Made by a program: the position numbers and the translations under genes. Positions 1 through 11,123 of a stretch of DNA of 50,573 nucleotides are shown in pieces. The stretch covers positions 407,878 to 458,450 of the forward strand of contig CAUYUJ010012102.1 of NCBI GenBank assembly GCA_963575745.1, in the 5' to 3' direction. Numbering within the stretch: position 1 is the first letter of the stretch; the number at the start of each line of letters is the position of its first letter. The notes beneath the pieces were generated by a model. The model saw only the letters and a program-made list of their open reading frames with translations, was not told where the DNA came from and did not search any database. Source of the stretch: Prorocentrum cordatum (Eukaryota > Sar > Dinophyceae > Prorocentrales > Prorocentraceae).

Positions 1-999
1 GTCTGAAGCGCGTTCATCTTTGCACCCTCGACGCTGGCCCAAGGAACGCTTCTGACTCGGAGCGGTCCAGCTTCTCTCGTGCAGTCGGGTGCGCTCCTCT
101 CGACACTCCAGAATTATGGCCCCGAGCGCAACATGGGAATTCGCACGCCTTCCAACTGCCGAGACCACCCTTCCCCTGGCACAAGCAAGCCTGCTGCTTC
201 CACGCCTTCTCGATGTCTCTCTGCGACGCATCGCGGGACACGCCCTCCCCTCCATTTGTCGTTCTACGTCCTCGACCATATCGGGGCCATCAGGCGTGTG
301 AGATTATCCCAACCCGTGATCAACCCCCAAACACATGGCCCCTCAAGATGACTCTGCCGAACCTCTCTGGGAAAAAAGTAAAACCAATCTGGCCCAGGAC
401 GACTCCAATACCGCCAACAAGGTCCCGAGAAGCCCTTCCAAAGCCACTGGGAAGGCCCTCAACAGGGCCCCACTATGCCGCCCCAAAAGCGCACACTGAA
501 CCACATGTCACTTCCAATGGGCCACGCAACTCATGCAACGCCACGGTCACTCCACGTTACAACATTGTGGCGTTGATCCCACGAGGTCCGAAATTGGTTC
601 TACCGAGCCTGCTCGTGAGAGCTCAATCAACAACGCACAAGCCGCACATGTCGACGCTCCGCTGGCACTGTTGCGGCACTTGTCGCAGACAGGTGTATAC
701 CAAGTGATGATTATGGCAACGTAAAATGCAGACACGACTGGTATCGGACGCCACCCCCCGTGACATACAATGAAATAGCATGCGCATATATGTATATATA
801 TAAATATGTATGCCCGGCAAGTCTGTGCAAAGCCGGGCGCAACTGTCCCACTACCATCACATGATGTCGCTGGGAATGCATCGATCATGCCATCCGATGA
901 TAGACAATGGCTCCGCTCATCAGCGTAATGGTACCGTCTCAATGCATGCGCGATGACGATGGTTCAAACTGGAACGACGAAGTGGTAGTTAGTGGTGAT
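1..999. other. No gene recognised
   Basis: Both strands were read and no protein family, RNA gene or repeat with a second copy in the window was recognised. Open frames here are short and have no recognisable motif. A short AT-rich run (TATA/TGTA steps) lies at about 781-815. Confidence 0.5.
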
Positions 1000-1850
1000 G
1001 AGATGGGCGATTTGGGGAATAAGAACGGACGATGCAAATGAGCAAGATGAGGAGGGAGGACGAATAAAAATGGCTGTGAAAAGAGGAGAGATGAGAGCAC
1101 TGAGGGGGAAACGTCAAGGGTATGAGAGAGGAGTGACGGAGCTTGAGGAGGGATGAGGGCAGAAAAGGAGGGAGGGCGAGTGACGAAGGAGGGGGATCAT
1201 CAGGAGGATCCCGTTGATGGAGACGGATGGGGAGGAAGACAGGCGGAAGAGGGATGGGGCAAGAGGAGGGATGACGGAGGGAAACCAACGAGGATAAGAG
1301 ATGGGGGATGAGGGAGAGTATATAATATATCATGAAGATGACGATGAGGAGACGGACGGGGCGATATGGATGATGAGCTGGCTCGAATATTAAGGATGGC
1401 GAGACGGGTGAGGCGAGAATGTTGAGAAGGATGTGGATGCGGAAGAGGGGGATGGGAGACGAACGCCAAGGGATTAGGAGGGCGGGCGGAGGGGGGGAAT
1501 GAAGATAGTATCGACGAGGACGATGTAGGAGAGGTCGATGCGGATGAATATGCGTTTCCACACACACACACAACGTATTGTCTACCAACTGCACAACAAT
1601 TCATTTGAACGAGATCATCTCGAGTGCGCTTGATGAGAATACTGATAAGGAAGACGATGCGAGAGCAACCGAGAGGACGGAGGAATTAGATAACATAGAT
1701 GAATGAAGACGGATGGCGAGGGACAAGCTGAATGACTGGTAACGGCTGGATGGGGGTGAATCGGGTGAGGGGAATAAACAAGAGTCTGATGCGACGGCGG
1801 AAGGGATAAGCATGAGTGATGGAACCACGGTGCTCGGGCGGTCACAACAT
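1000..1850. repeat. Purine-rich (GA-rich) low-complexity tract
   Basis: The plus strand is dominated by G and A in irregular GAGGA/GATGA steps for about 850 bp, with a short (CA)n run near 1560-1571. The long minus-strand frames across it translate to Ser/Pro/His/Leu-rich low complexity and are not credible proteins. It is probably a decayed microsatellite field. Confidence 0.6.
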
Positions 1851-1951
1851 CTAGTTCTGAAATCGGTTGTCGGTCGCGAAGGTCGAAACAGACACAACCT
1901 CCACGAATGCTAGAAACATAGCTCATGGGAACCACACTCGTAGATCCGCCA

Positions 1952-2274
1952 CTGTGCCTCTGGCACGAAGTGGAGTTTCCCAAGGCTCACAGCGGTGCTG
2001 CTGCTGCTGATGCAGCCAAGTTTGTAGCTCCGTAAGAGCCCGGACCACCAATTACCCGGGCGCTTTCGGGCGCTCTTCGGCGCTCTTGGGGTGTTCCGCA
2101 TGGGCCTCCGAGACGGTGCAACGCCCCGAACGACCAAGAGAACTTCGTGGAGTCCCCCACCAAGCGCCCAAGACGGTTAAGGAGCGCCTCTGGACGGCCC
2201 AAGACGCCTCCAAGACGCTCCAATAGGATTTCAAAAGGCCCCAACATGCAAAAGCCGTCCGATTCCTTGAAGAA

Positions 2275-2314
<40 letters not shown>

Positions 2315-2745
2315 TTCACCATATTCGCCTCTTGGGCTTTCACAACGTTCAAGACGGCCCCAGAGGCCCCCCAGATCGCCCCAACACGGCCCAAGATGCC
2401 CCCAAGATGGCTCCAAGTCCGCCCAAGAGGGCCCCAAGACGGTCCGATAAAACCCCAAGACGGCCCCAGGACGGCCTCAAGAGGAGGCCCACATGGGGGA
2501 ACCCAAACGGACATGTCCAGCCTTCGGCACCAAGACGCCACCATCAGGAGGCCCCAAGAAGCCCCTAAGAGGCCCCAAGAGGCCTCAAAGAGGCCGCAAG
2601 AGGGCCCCAAGAGGCTCCCAAGAGACTAACTACTTCCCAAATTGGCCCCCGAGAGCCATCCGAAGAGACGCAAGAAGCATCCCTAAGGACTCTGAGCCAC
2701 AAGCCAGGCACGGTGGCGGGATGGGCAGAAGGCCATTCGATATAC
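1952..2745 (-). repeat. Intron-like hairpin-ended element, copy A
   Basis: Read on the minus strand, this 794-bp unit starts with a GT donor at 2745 (GTATATCGAATGGCC) followed at once by a small GGC/GCC hairpin. It ends at 1952 with GGCACAG, whose GGCAC pairs with an upstream GTGCC. The body (about 2050-2640) is made of a degenerate CCAAGA-GGCCCC motif and contains a (TA)n run. Both ends match the intron at 19764-20315, which interrupts an RRM coding frame. No protein family was recognised in the flanks, so whether this copy is spliced is unknown. Confidence 0.6.
2277..2312. repeat. (TA)n microsatellite
   Basis: An uninterrupted TA dinucleotide run lies inside intron-like element A. Confidence 0.9.
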
Positions 2746-3122
2746 CAAACCGATGCTGCCATCACATCAGCATGCCACAAGATCGGGCATCATCGATAAC
2801 GCGTTCAACAAACACGCGATCAGCACACACCGCGTGGGACCGCCAAGTCGAATGAGCAAAGTAATCATTGGCACGCTCATCAGGCCCTTGTCTCGCTTTG
2901 CTCGTGATAATGCTGCTGACGTCCTGATGGCTGCTGCGTCCTATGAGCCTGTGGGCATTCAGACCCACGCCATGTCTTGTGTGTCACCTATGTTGCTGCC
3001 TCGGCAATCAGATTGTTTGTTGCATGCATGGGAACTGAGCGCCCGGGCTGGCCCAATCTAGCGAGGGCTGCCACACGACTTCCCCGCTCCGCACTGATGA
3101 CCTCGGCTCGGGCGCAGTCGGC
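2746..3122. other. No gene recognised
   Basis: Mixed-composition DNA between two repeat elements. No motif or second copy was noticed. Confidence 0.4.
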
Positions 3123-3282
3123 GGTGGACAAAACTCCCTTTAGTAAACCACCTTTAATGAAAACGGCCCAGGACCGAAACCAACGGACATGGACCTGCAA
3201 GAATCACGGCCGTGACACCCTCTCGCGAACCGAAAACGGCCAATTCACTAATAGACGTGTCAGGGTAGGAGGTCAATCAACC
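3123..3282 (+). repeat. Family R3 inverted-repeat element, copy 1
   Basis: About 160 bp, starting GGTGGACAAAACTCC and ending GGAGGTCAATCAACC, which is an imperfect terminal inverted repeat. A second copy at 23312-23473 matches along its whole length with scattered substitutions. It has no coding capacity and resembles a non-autonomous (MITE-like) element. No clear target-site duplication was seen. Confidence 0.65.
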
Positions 3283-4460
3283 TCTGACGCAGACAAACAC
3301 CAGAGCTCATGCGATCCCGAATTCCATCTCGCCATATCGCTCGAACGTCCATTCCCCATGCATAGTTCGGCGCTTCGTGCATGTACGCTTTCGCAGGATG
3401 ACCCGGCATGCTCCTCGATCGTTCTTGCCGAACGATACCAAATCTTATGTTGCTCCCATCGCATTCAAGGACCACATACCAAAAATAATTTCGAGTGCCG
3501 AACGAGTGTTGAAAGAGTGTCTCCCAGGGCCCGACGCGTGAAAACCCAAAAGTGTTTGGGTATTTTCTAGTGCTCGAAATTGTTTCTGGTGATCCAGGCT
3601 GAAGAGTAGGTTGGAACAGCGTAAACCAAGTCGAACAACTGGCTCCTTCCGCCAAGCATCATGAAACGACAACGGTGAACAAGAAGGCCCGTCCGTCAAC
3701 CAAGCCCTCCCGTCCAGGAGATCGTAAAAGCACTGCTGCCCGTCGGCGGCCATGCAAGCTCCGCGCAAGCGCCGCCCGTCCCAGGGCGCTGGCAGAGCCG
3801 ACCATCGCCAGCCGGAAAGCTCAGCGCGCGCACTGGGCCACGTGACCAGCAGTTTAAGCTTATGCCCAATGGTGCCCTTGATGGGCACACTCATTTTTAC
3901 TGCGGAGGGTTCAGGGGAAACCTGGATCAAAGACGAGGCGATGTGGAAATCGTTAAAAAGGAACTGGCATGCCGAGAGGAAGGATCGGATAAACTGTCGC
4001 TTACTTCTGTGATGGTGGATGGCGAGCGGGACATCAAATGGCTGAAGACGAGGTACAACGATGTCGTACATGGAGGGAGCTGTTCTGTCAATCCGTCGCA
4101 CTAGAACCAGGTGCGCGCTTCGCGCGCGCGTCGGTTCCAGCGCAGGCACAAGGTGGCACCACAATATCATGTGAGCAAGCATGGAACTGAGCAATTTGTC
4201 GGCCAAATTGTCGGCATCCAGGGTATTCCCTGCACGCCCGAAAACACGACCGGTGTGATCCACACTGAACAATGTAGCATTTACGCTCCATGACAACACC
4301 CGGAAGGAGGATCAGTAGGTAAGGTGGACTGAGGAAGCACGCCAAACTCGCAACACGCATCGAACATCAGACGCAACAGAAGCAAAAAACACCCCATGCA
4401 CACCATGCACCTCGTCCACGATCGCTGATTAGATCCACGTTCCGCCTGCCCGTCCACGCA
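3283..4460. other. No gene recognised
   Basis: Intergenic DNA downstream of the RRM gene. Apart from the inverted-repeat element at 3478-3594, no recognisable coding or structural signal was found. Minus-strand frames across it show no conserved motifs. Confidence 0.4.
3478..3594. repeat. Short inverted-repeat element
   Basis: The left end reads CCAAAAATAATTTCGAG and the right end, on the other strand, reads CCAGAAACAATTTCGAG, giving imperfect terminal inverted repeats of about 17 bp around a 117-bp unit. A smaller hairpin (ACCCAAA/TTTGGGT) lies inside. This is a MITE-like candidate; no second copy was seen in the window. Confidence 0.4.
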
Positions 4461-4469
4461 CTTTGCTAA

Positions 4470-4516
4470 TCTTCCTCCTCCTCCTGCGCCTGCTCCTCCT
4501 CTTCCTCCTCCTCATC
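4470..4516. repeat. (CTC)n-like tract
   Basis: An imperfect CTC/CCT trinucleotide run. Confidence 0.7.
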
Positions 4517-4899
4517 CCTTCCCTGTTCCTCGCCGACCCACTCACCGAGGACAATCCGAAACGCAAATGCCTCGTGGATCCGTTCGCAGCTGGATGCCGT
4601 GCGCAGTGCAGCGGCAGCGAGCGAGACCAGACTTCTGCTTACACTGGCTCTGAACTTGGGCACTGGGAGCTCTGCGCGGTCCTCTTGCTTCTCCAGCGGC
4701 GCTGCAGGCGAATCCTTCCGCCAGTGCACTGCGACCCGCAGCCGCAGCCGTGGCCGCGCTCCGCCGCGGCGCTGCGCGGGGCAGAGGCTCTGGCGTCCAG
4801 GCGGGAGCGCACGCGGAGTGAACGCGACGCGACCTCCGACCCCCGCTCTCTGCAGCTGCCACGTGGGCCAAAGACGTCCGTGCCGCACAGGCGCAGGAC

Positions 4900-4979
4900 C
4901 TATGACTTGCCCTTGCCGTCGCCCTTATCCTTGACCTGCGCCATCGACACCTTGACCTTGCGGTCTCCATAGTACTCGC
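4900..4979 (-). CDS. RRM gene exon 6: end of RRM3 and C-terminus
   Basis: The exon begins after a CCGAG acceptor and encodes EYYGDRKVKVSMAQ, the last strand of an RRM, then a basic GDGKGKS tail and a TAG stop at 4900-4902. Joined to exon 5 it forms the codon GGC across the junction (phase 1). That gives ALEW-DGEYYGDRKV, matching the ALEWHGADYGGRKI of RRM2 in the same gene. Confidence 0.72.
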
Positions 4980-7900
4980 CTCGGGTGAAGGGACCGCAGT
5001 GGACTCAATGCAAGGACGCCAAGAATGAGCAACACATGCCGGGTGTCGACGGGAGTTCTGCGGCCGACGCACGGGCACCTAGCAATTTCCCGGATCACAG
5101 CGTTCAAACAAAAACAGGACATCCTGGACGCAAATTCTGGGCAATGTGAGCAACGTGTGTTCGCCCCACGTCCACATCCTTCCGTCGAGACTGTACCAAA
5201 TCTGCCAGCCCCGTCGGGGGAGCCAGGCTGTGAAGTACTCTCTGCTGGGCTGCAGCACTGTGTTCGTAGTGTTGCCTATTCCCTTTGCCTGTCCAGTCCT
5301 GCCCTCAATACCACTGCCTGCTAAGGGTTTCGGGGCGCCACCACAGATCTGGGCGGGGTCCATCGAACGCGTGGCCCGTCCAGGCTGCCCCAGAATCCCC
5401 CTTGAGCGCCACCGCGCGGCCTGGAGTCAGGACTGCACAAAGAGGCCTCGAGGACGGCCCGGGGAGGCTCCGAAGAGGGTTCTGAGAAAGCAGGACGGCC
5501 AAGGCTGGTCCAGGATGTTTCGAGACGGTCTGGGCGGGCCCCAAGACGCCCCCGAAAGGGTGACAAATATAAAGCCGAATGCCGCTTTCAATTCTTCATC
5601 CCTGCCCCAAGTTTGATCCCCCCCAAATGTCCAAAAATCGCTTCAGGGCTGCCCCCAGAGCGCCCGAGCTTGCCCAAAACGGCCCCAGGGCGGCCCCGAC
5701 AGGTCCGAGGATGCCGCCCCAATCCCGCAGGCTGGCCTGGCGAGGCCCCAGGATGGCCCCACGACGCCCCGCCCTGGCACACCCGTCACGCGTTCGTGCC
5801 CCCGTAAGGAGCTGCAGCGAAGGTCCCAGTGGCGCAGCTGGCATGGCGGCGCCGCCCAATTCTGGCACACCCCTCACGCGTTCGTGTCCCGGCAACGAGC
5901 TGCAGCTAAAGTCCCAGTGGCGCAGCTCGCATGGCGGCGCCGCCTCATTTCGGCACGCCCCTCACACGCTTCGTGGCCCCATAGGGAAGTCCAACTTAGG
6001 TCCCACTGACGCAGACCGCGCTGCCCCGCCGCCATATTTTTCCTGGCCCCGTGGACTCTCGCCCTGGGCCGTCTTCTGTCCGGCGCACTGCTCCCTCGGC
6101 CGACATCGCCCAGGCGTGATCCTGGACTGCGGCCGCCACGAATTCGGGAACGGCAAGGAGGACGACGACTGGTGGCCGGAGCTCTACGCGCTGCTCTCGC
6201 GCGCCACGCGCCTCGAAAATCTCCTGCTCATGCGGGCGCCGCGCATCGAGTTCTTCCTGGCAGGGCCGCCGGAGGGCTCGCGGAAACAGCTGGAGCAGTT
6301 TGCTGCGCGCACGAAGCGGCGCAGAAGGGAGGCGACGGCCCTCGCCAGGGAGCTGGGCTTCACCGACCTCGCCAAGGAGCTGGGCTTCACCGAGTTTATC
6401 TGCGAGGCTTGACCCGAGGAGCGACCAGCCCGAGCCTCGTCATCTCTCGACGGTCTGACTGCTTGGCCTCGCGCCGCGGGCGACCCGCGCGAGTCGCTGG
6501 GACCCTCTCGGGGCGACCAGCGCGCGTCGCGGGAACTCCATGCTGCGCTCTGCCCGGCGCCTCGCTCACCCCCGTCGTCGCTCTGCCCAGCGGCCAAAGA
6601 CTTGCCCGCTTTCGGCCAGCCTGCAAACTCTCTCTGCTCCGCACAGCGGACGACCCGCGCGCGTCGCCGGGACCCCTTCGGGGCGACCAGCGCGCGTCGC
6701 GGGGACTCCGCGCGGCGCCGCGCCCGCAGCCTTGGACATCGGCGCGCGTGGGCAAAGAGGGGGAAAATAAAAAACGGGAAGGAAGCGGGCCCGATCCTGG
6801 TGAGGGGCGTGCCGACATGGGCGTCGACATCTACGCATGTAGACTCACGGGCGAGCTGACTCAGTCACAATCTGACGCACTCGCGCTCACACGCACCCGC
6901 CCTCAGTCTCTCGCACACAGACCTATCGTCTTCGGTAGCGTCGTGTGCCCCGCCGCGCATTTCCGTACGCTCCTCACACGGTCCGTGGCCCCATAGGGAG
7001 CGCGGGCGAAGATGATATTCAGAACTGCGGTGTTGACAGCTGCATATGGCTGGGTCCTTCGCCTCGGCCGCAACCGATGCGCCACGTGCCGGGTCAACAC
7101 CTCACCAAAAAGCAATCCGAGGAGGTCCCGCTCCGCCGGCCGGCCCTCGCAGAGCCCTCCCGGGAGAGAAGGCCCACCACTGCCCCAAGACGGCCCCGAG
7201 ACGGCCCGGAGGGCCACAGCACGGGCATGGCACTGGAAGCAATGAGGTCAGCGCTGCAGCGGGAGCACGATTCGGAACGAGCGGAAGCGCGGAAGTGAGT
7301 CCAACTCTGCAGCGGGAGCACGATTCGGAACGAGCGGAAGCGCGGACATGAGGCCAGCGATGCAGCGGGAGCACGATCCGGAACGAGCGGAAGCGCGGAT
7401 ATGAAACCAGCGCTTCAGCGGGAACAACACTTGAAACAACAACATGAGCAAGACTTGCGTGACGGCCCCGAGGCGGCTCCAGATGGTCCCAAAGAGCAGC
7501 GGCACGACCCACGAATGCCCGGGGACGGCCCAGCAGAGCCTGAAGATGACTCAGGAGGCCTCCAAGATGGTCCCAGAGGCCTCCACGAGGACTCCCATTG
7601 AGGGGCCCGAGTGGCCGACAACACCGATTCCCCCCATGGCTTTTGACAGATTTCAGTGTTCTCGCCCTCCCGGGCTCCCGACACACTCCCGGACGGCCCA
7701 AGGCGCCTCCGAGGTCGCTTCCAGGCAGCCCCAAGGAGGCCCCGTAAGAGAGAGAGCCCCCAGGCGACCCAGGAGGGGCACAGGAGGCCCTCTGAGACCG
7801 AGAATCTGTCGCCCCACTTGTGCTCGGCGCGCCCAGGTGGACGACGCCGACACCACGGCAAACACCCACGGCAAACCCTGCGCCCCGCTCCCAAGTGGAC

Positions 7901-9332
7901 GAAGCCGGCACCGCGGTAAACCCACGGCGAGGACACCGCCTCCGAGGGAGCGTCTGCCCTGGTGGCCGAGGCGCCCTCCCCAAGAAGTGCGGCCGCGCGT
8001 CGGCCCCAGGAGGGCCCCAAGAGGGTCCCAACGAGGGGGAGCTCGAGGCGACATCCCGCGTTCTCCGCCCCGAGGTGTGACACCCGAGACTGCTGCCAAG
8101 GGCCTCCAGGGGCCCCCCCAGAGGCCTCTCCCCTTGGCAGCCCCCAGAAGTCTCTCCTGGGAGCTGCCAGGGCCCCCCCCCAGGGGGGGCCCCCAGGCGG
8201 CCCCAAAACAGGCCCCTCGAGGCCCCCAAGATGCCCGGAGAGACCCCGAGGCATTTCCAGAACCACCCGCGAGAGGCTCCCGAAAGGCCCTCCCATGGAT
8301 TCCCAAATGCATTCAGACGGCCGCTGACCTACAGTCGAGGCGTTGACCTAAGGAACCCTGAATAAGGAACGAGGCCCCTATTTTCCATAAGTTAAACTTC
8401 GATTTCGTATCGAAAACCTAAGGAAAACCTAAGGCAAGCTGCGAAACAATCAAGGAACACGGAGCCCCTCCCCAACGAAAGGGGTTCCTTCTTCAGGGCC
8501 CCGACTGTAAAACCTGGGCATGGTGTCGGAATGGGCCGAAGGCCACTAGATACACTGCAGAGAACCTATCAGCAACCCCAAGCAATGACAACTGGCAGGC
8601 ACGCTGCGTCACGACTCTCGATGCTGCGCGCCAATGTCCAAGCTCCCAGGGAGCGGCCGGTGATGCGTCACTGGCGTCCTCGATAAAACATAAAAAAACG
8701 GGCAGAGGCGATCACGGAGCAGTGGAATGACCATTCAGACACCTGCAGCGAGCTGAGCTGCAGAAGGCAGCGCTATTGTGTTCGAGGCGGCCATACGCGT
8801 GTTAAACTGATGCGGCCCAATGTGTCGCAAGCTCCGATCCTCAGGTGTCGCTGCGTAAATTTGTTCCCCCTGAGCGCAGCCCACTGTAGCCTCTCTCTAC
8901 TCCTCTTCCCTCCTCCTCCTCTTCCTCCTCCTCCTCCTCCTCCTCCTCCTCCTCCTCCTCCTCTCTACTCCTCCTCATGTTCCTCCTCCTTCTCCTCCTC
9001 CTCCTCCTCCTCGCCCTCCTCCTCTCAAGACCCACGCACTTACCTCTTCCCTCTTTCATCGGGCTCCTCCCCTCTCCCGATGCCCCTGCGCCCTGGCCTC
9101 TGCCTCCCTGCTCCCCAAACCTCAGCGATCCCCTCGGCCTGATCCCTCCTCATTGCCCCAAGGTCCTCATCCACCCGTATCTCTCCCTCGCTCCTCCCTC
9201 ATGGCTTCTCGCAGCTCGATGGTCCCTCGTTGCTCCTCATGCATCCCTCAACCCGCCTGACTCCCTCAACCCTGATGATGACGATGACGATGACGATGGC
9301 AATGACGATGACGATGATGATAACGACGATGA

Positions 9333-9367
<35 letters not shown>

Positions 9368-11091
9368 ACATCTCCCTCAACACGCCTGCCCTTCTTCCTC
9401 ACTCTCCCCCCCCGCCTGCACCCGTCCCTCCCCTTCAACCCCCATTCACTCCTCGCTCCCACTTCCTGGCCACTCCCTTCTCCCTTCGACCCTCCTTCAG
9501 CCTTCCGCTCTCATCATGCTCCACTCCCTCCTTCCTTCTTCCTGTCCCGTCCTCCGTGCTCCAAGCCCCCTCTTCCCTCCTCCCGCCCCCCCACCCTCAC
9601 CCTCCCCTTGCTCCCTCCTACCATCCCGCCTCCCTCGTCCGTCATCTCATCCAGCCTCCCTCGTCCGTCATCTCATCCCGTCTCCTCATCCTGTCTCCTT
9701 GTCGTCCTCCTCCTCCTCCTCCTCTTCCTCCTCCTCCTCCTCCTCCTCCTCCTCCTCCTCCTCCTCCTCCTCCGGTTCCCTGACGACATCCTCCTCCTAA
9801 GCTTTCTCCTCCTCCTCCTGCAAGTTGCCCTTGGATCTGCCCATGCCGCATGCCCTTCGTCCCCTCAACGACAAACAAACCCTCAAGGCGATGACCGTCC
9901 CACTCCAGCGCTCGCTTCGCGCCGCTGGCCGACTTGAAGACGATGAAGGCAGCACCCTTGCGTGGGGCAGGGGTCCATACATTCCCACCGCCTCGGGGAA
10001 CGATCTCTCAGGGTCTATGTGTGCTCCAACAGACCAGCCCGAAATTCTCCGTATTGACCGCATCCCGAGCTCCAGAAAGATCGGTTCCCCAGAGGGTCGA
10101 CACTCAAAAGTCCATGCCTCGGACCTTGGACTGGCCCGAGCTGTCCTTGACAATCCTGACCTTGTCGATGGGGCCGCACTCTGCGAAGTCCGCTGCACCC
10201 TCGCCCCGAGGGCAGGGCCACTGTCCACCAGAGCGCGCGCAAAGTTGCGGGCGGTGAGGAAATGACGGAAAGCGAGTGGCACAGGAGGAGGAGGAGGAGG
10301 AGGAGGAGGAGGAGGAGGAGGAGGAGGAGGAGGAGGAGGAGGAGCGAGGAGGAAGAGGAGCGAGGAGGAGGAGCGAGGAGGAAGAGGGGGAGGAGGAGGA
10401 GGAGAAGGAGAGGATGAGGAGCGAGGAGGAGCGAGGAGGAACAGGAGGAGGAGGAGGAGGAAGAGAGGAGGAGCGGAGGAGGGAGGAGGAGAGAGGAGGA
10501 GGAGGAGGAGGAGGAGGAGAGGAGGGGAGGAGCGAGCGAGGAGCGAGGGAGCGAGGGAGCGAGGGAGCGAGGCGCGAGGAGCGAGGAGGAGGGAGGAAGG
10601 AGGAAGGCGGAGGACAGCACGGCCAAAACCAGATGGCAGCTCTGTCGGGCGACGGCTCCGCCCACGCAGCCGGGGAGCGAGCCGCTTCCCGAGCGGCCCC
10701 GGAGCGGCTCGCGGCCCCTCCCGAGCGGCTCCCGCGCCCTCGAGGGGCAGGGCCCCGCCCGCGGTCGCGGCCTGGGGAGTGCGCGCCCCCCCCCCCCGCG
10801 CGCCCCCCCCCCTCCTCCTCCTTCTCCTCCTCCTCCCCCTCCTCCTCCTCCTCCTCCTCCTCCTCCTCCTCCTCCTTCTCCCACCCTCCTCCTCCTCCTC
10901 CTCCTCCTCTCCTCCTCCTCCTCCTCCTCTCCTCCTCCTCCTCCTCCTTCCCCTCCTCCTCCTCCTCCTCCTCCCCCTCCCCCTCCTCCCTCCTCCTCCC
11001 CCTCCCCCTCCTCCTCCTCCTCCTCCTCCTCCTCCTCCTCCTCCTCCTCCTCCTCCTCCTCCTCCTCCTCCTCCTCCTCCTCCTCCTCCTC

Positions 11092-11123
<32 letters not shown>

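Larger units (their letters stand above)
7100..8555 (-). repeat. Intron-like element, copy C
   Basis: The minus-strand 5' end at 8555 reads GTGTATCTAGTGGCC followed by a GGCC/GGCC hairpin, as in copies A and D. The body is rich in CCAAGA-GGCCCC. The 3' end is not resolved; a candidate near 7085-7100 lacks the AG. A separate CAGTCG element sits within its 5' part (8332-8507). Confidence 0.45.
4980..9895 (-). other. RRM gene intron 5 (about 4.9 kb)
   Basis: Donor GTCATCG at 9895 and acceptor CCCGAG at 4980. No coding exon was recognised inside. It holds intron-like elements B and C, an 88-bp and a 53-bp tandem array, GC-rich repeats, a CAGTCG element and (TCC)n tracts, all listed separately. 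Confidence 0.6.

Noticed and set aside
7085-7100. 3' end of intron-like element C
   Set aside because: GCACGTGGCG resembles the family end but lacks the AG, so the border was left open.
9642-9878. Frame in which RRM exon 5 runs on into a poly-Gly tail encoded by (TCC)n
   Set aside because: Splicing at the GTCATCG donor to the exon at 4900-4979 gives a complete RRM in frame; the poly-Gly is a microsatellite read-through.
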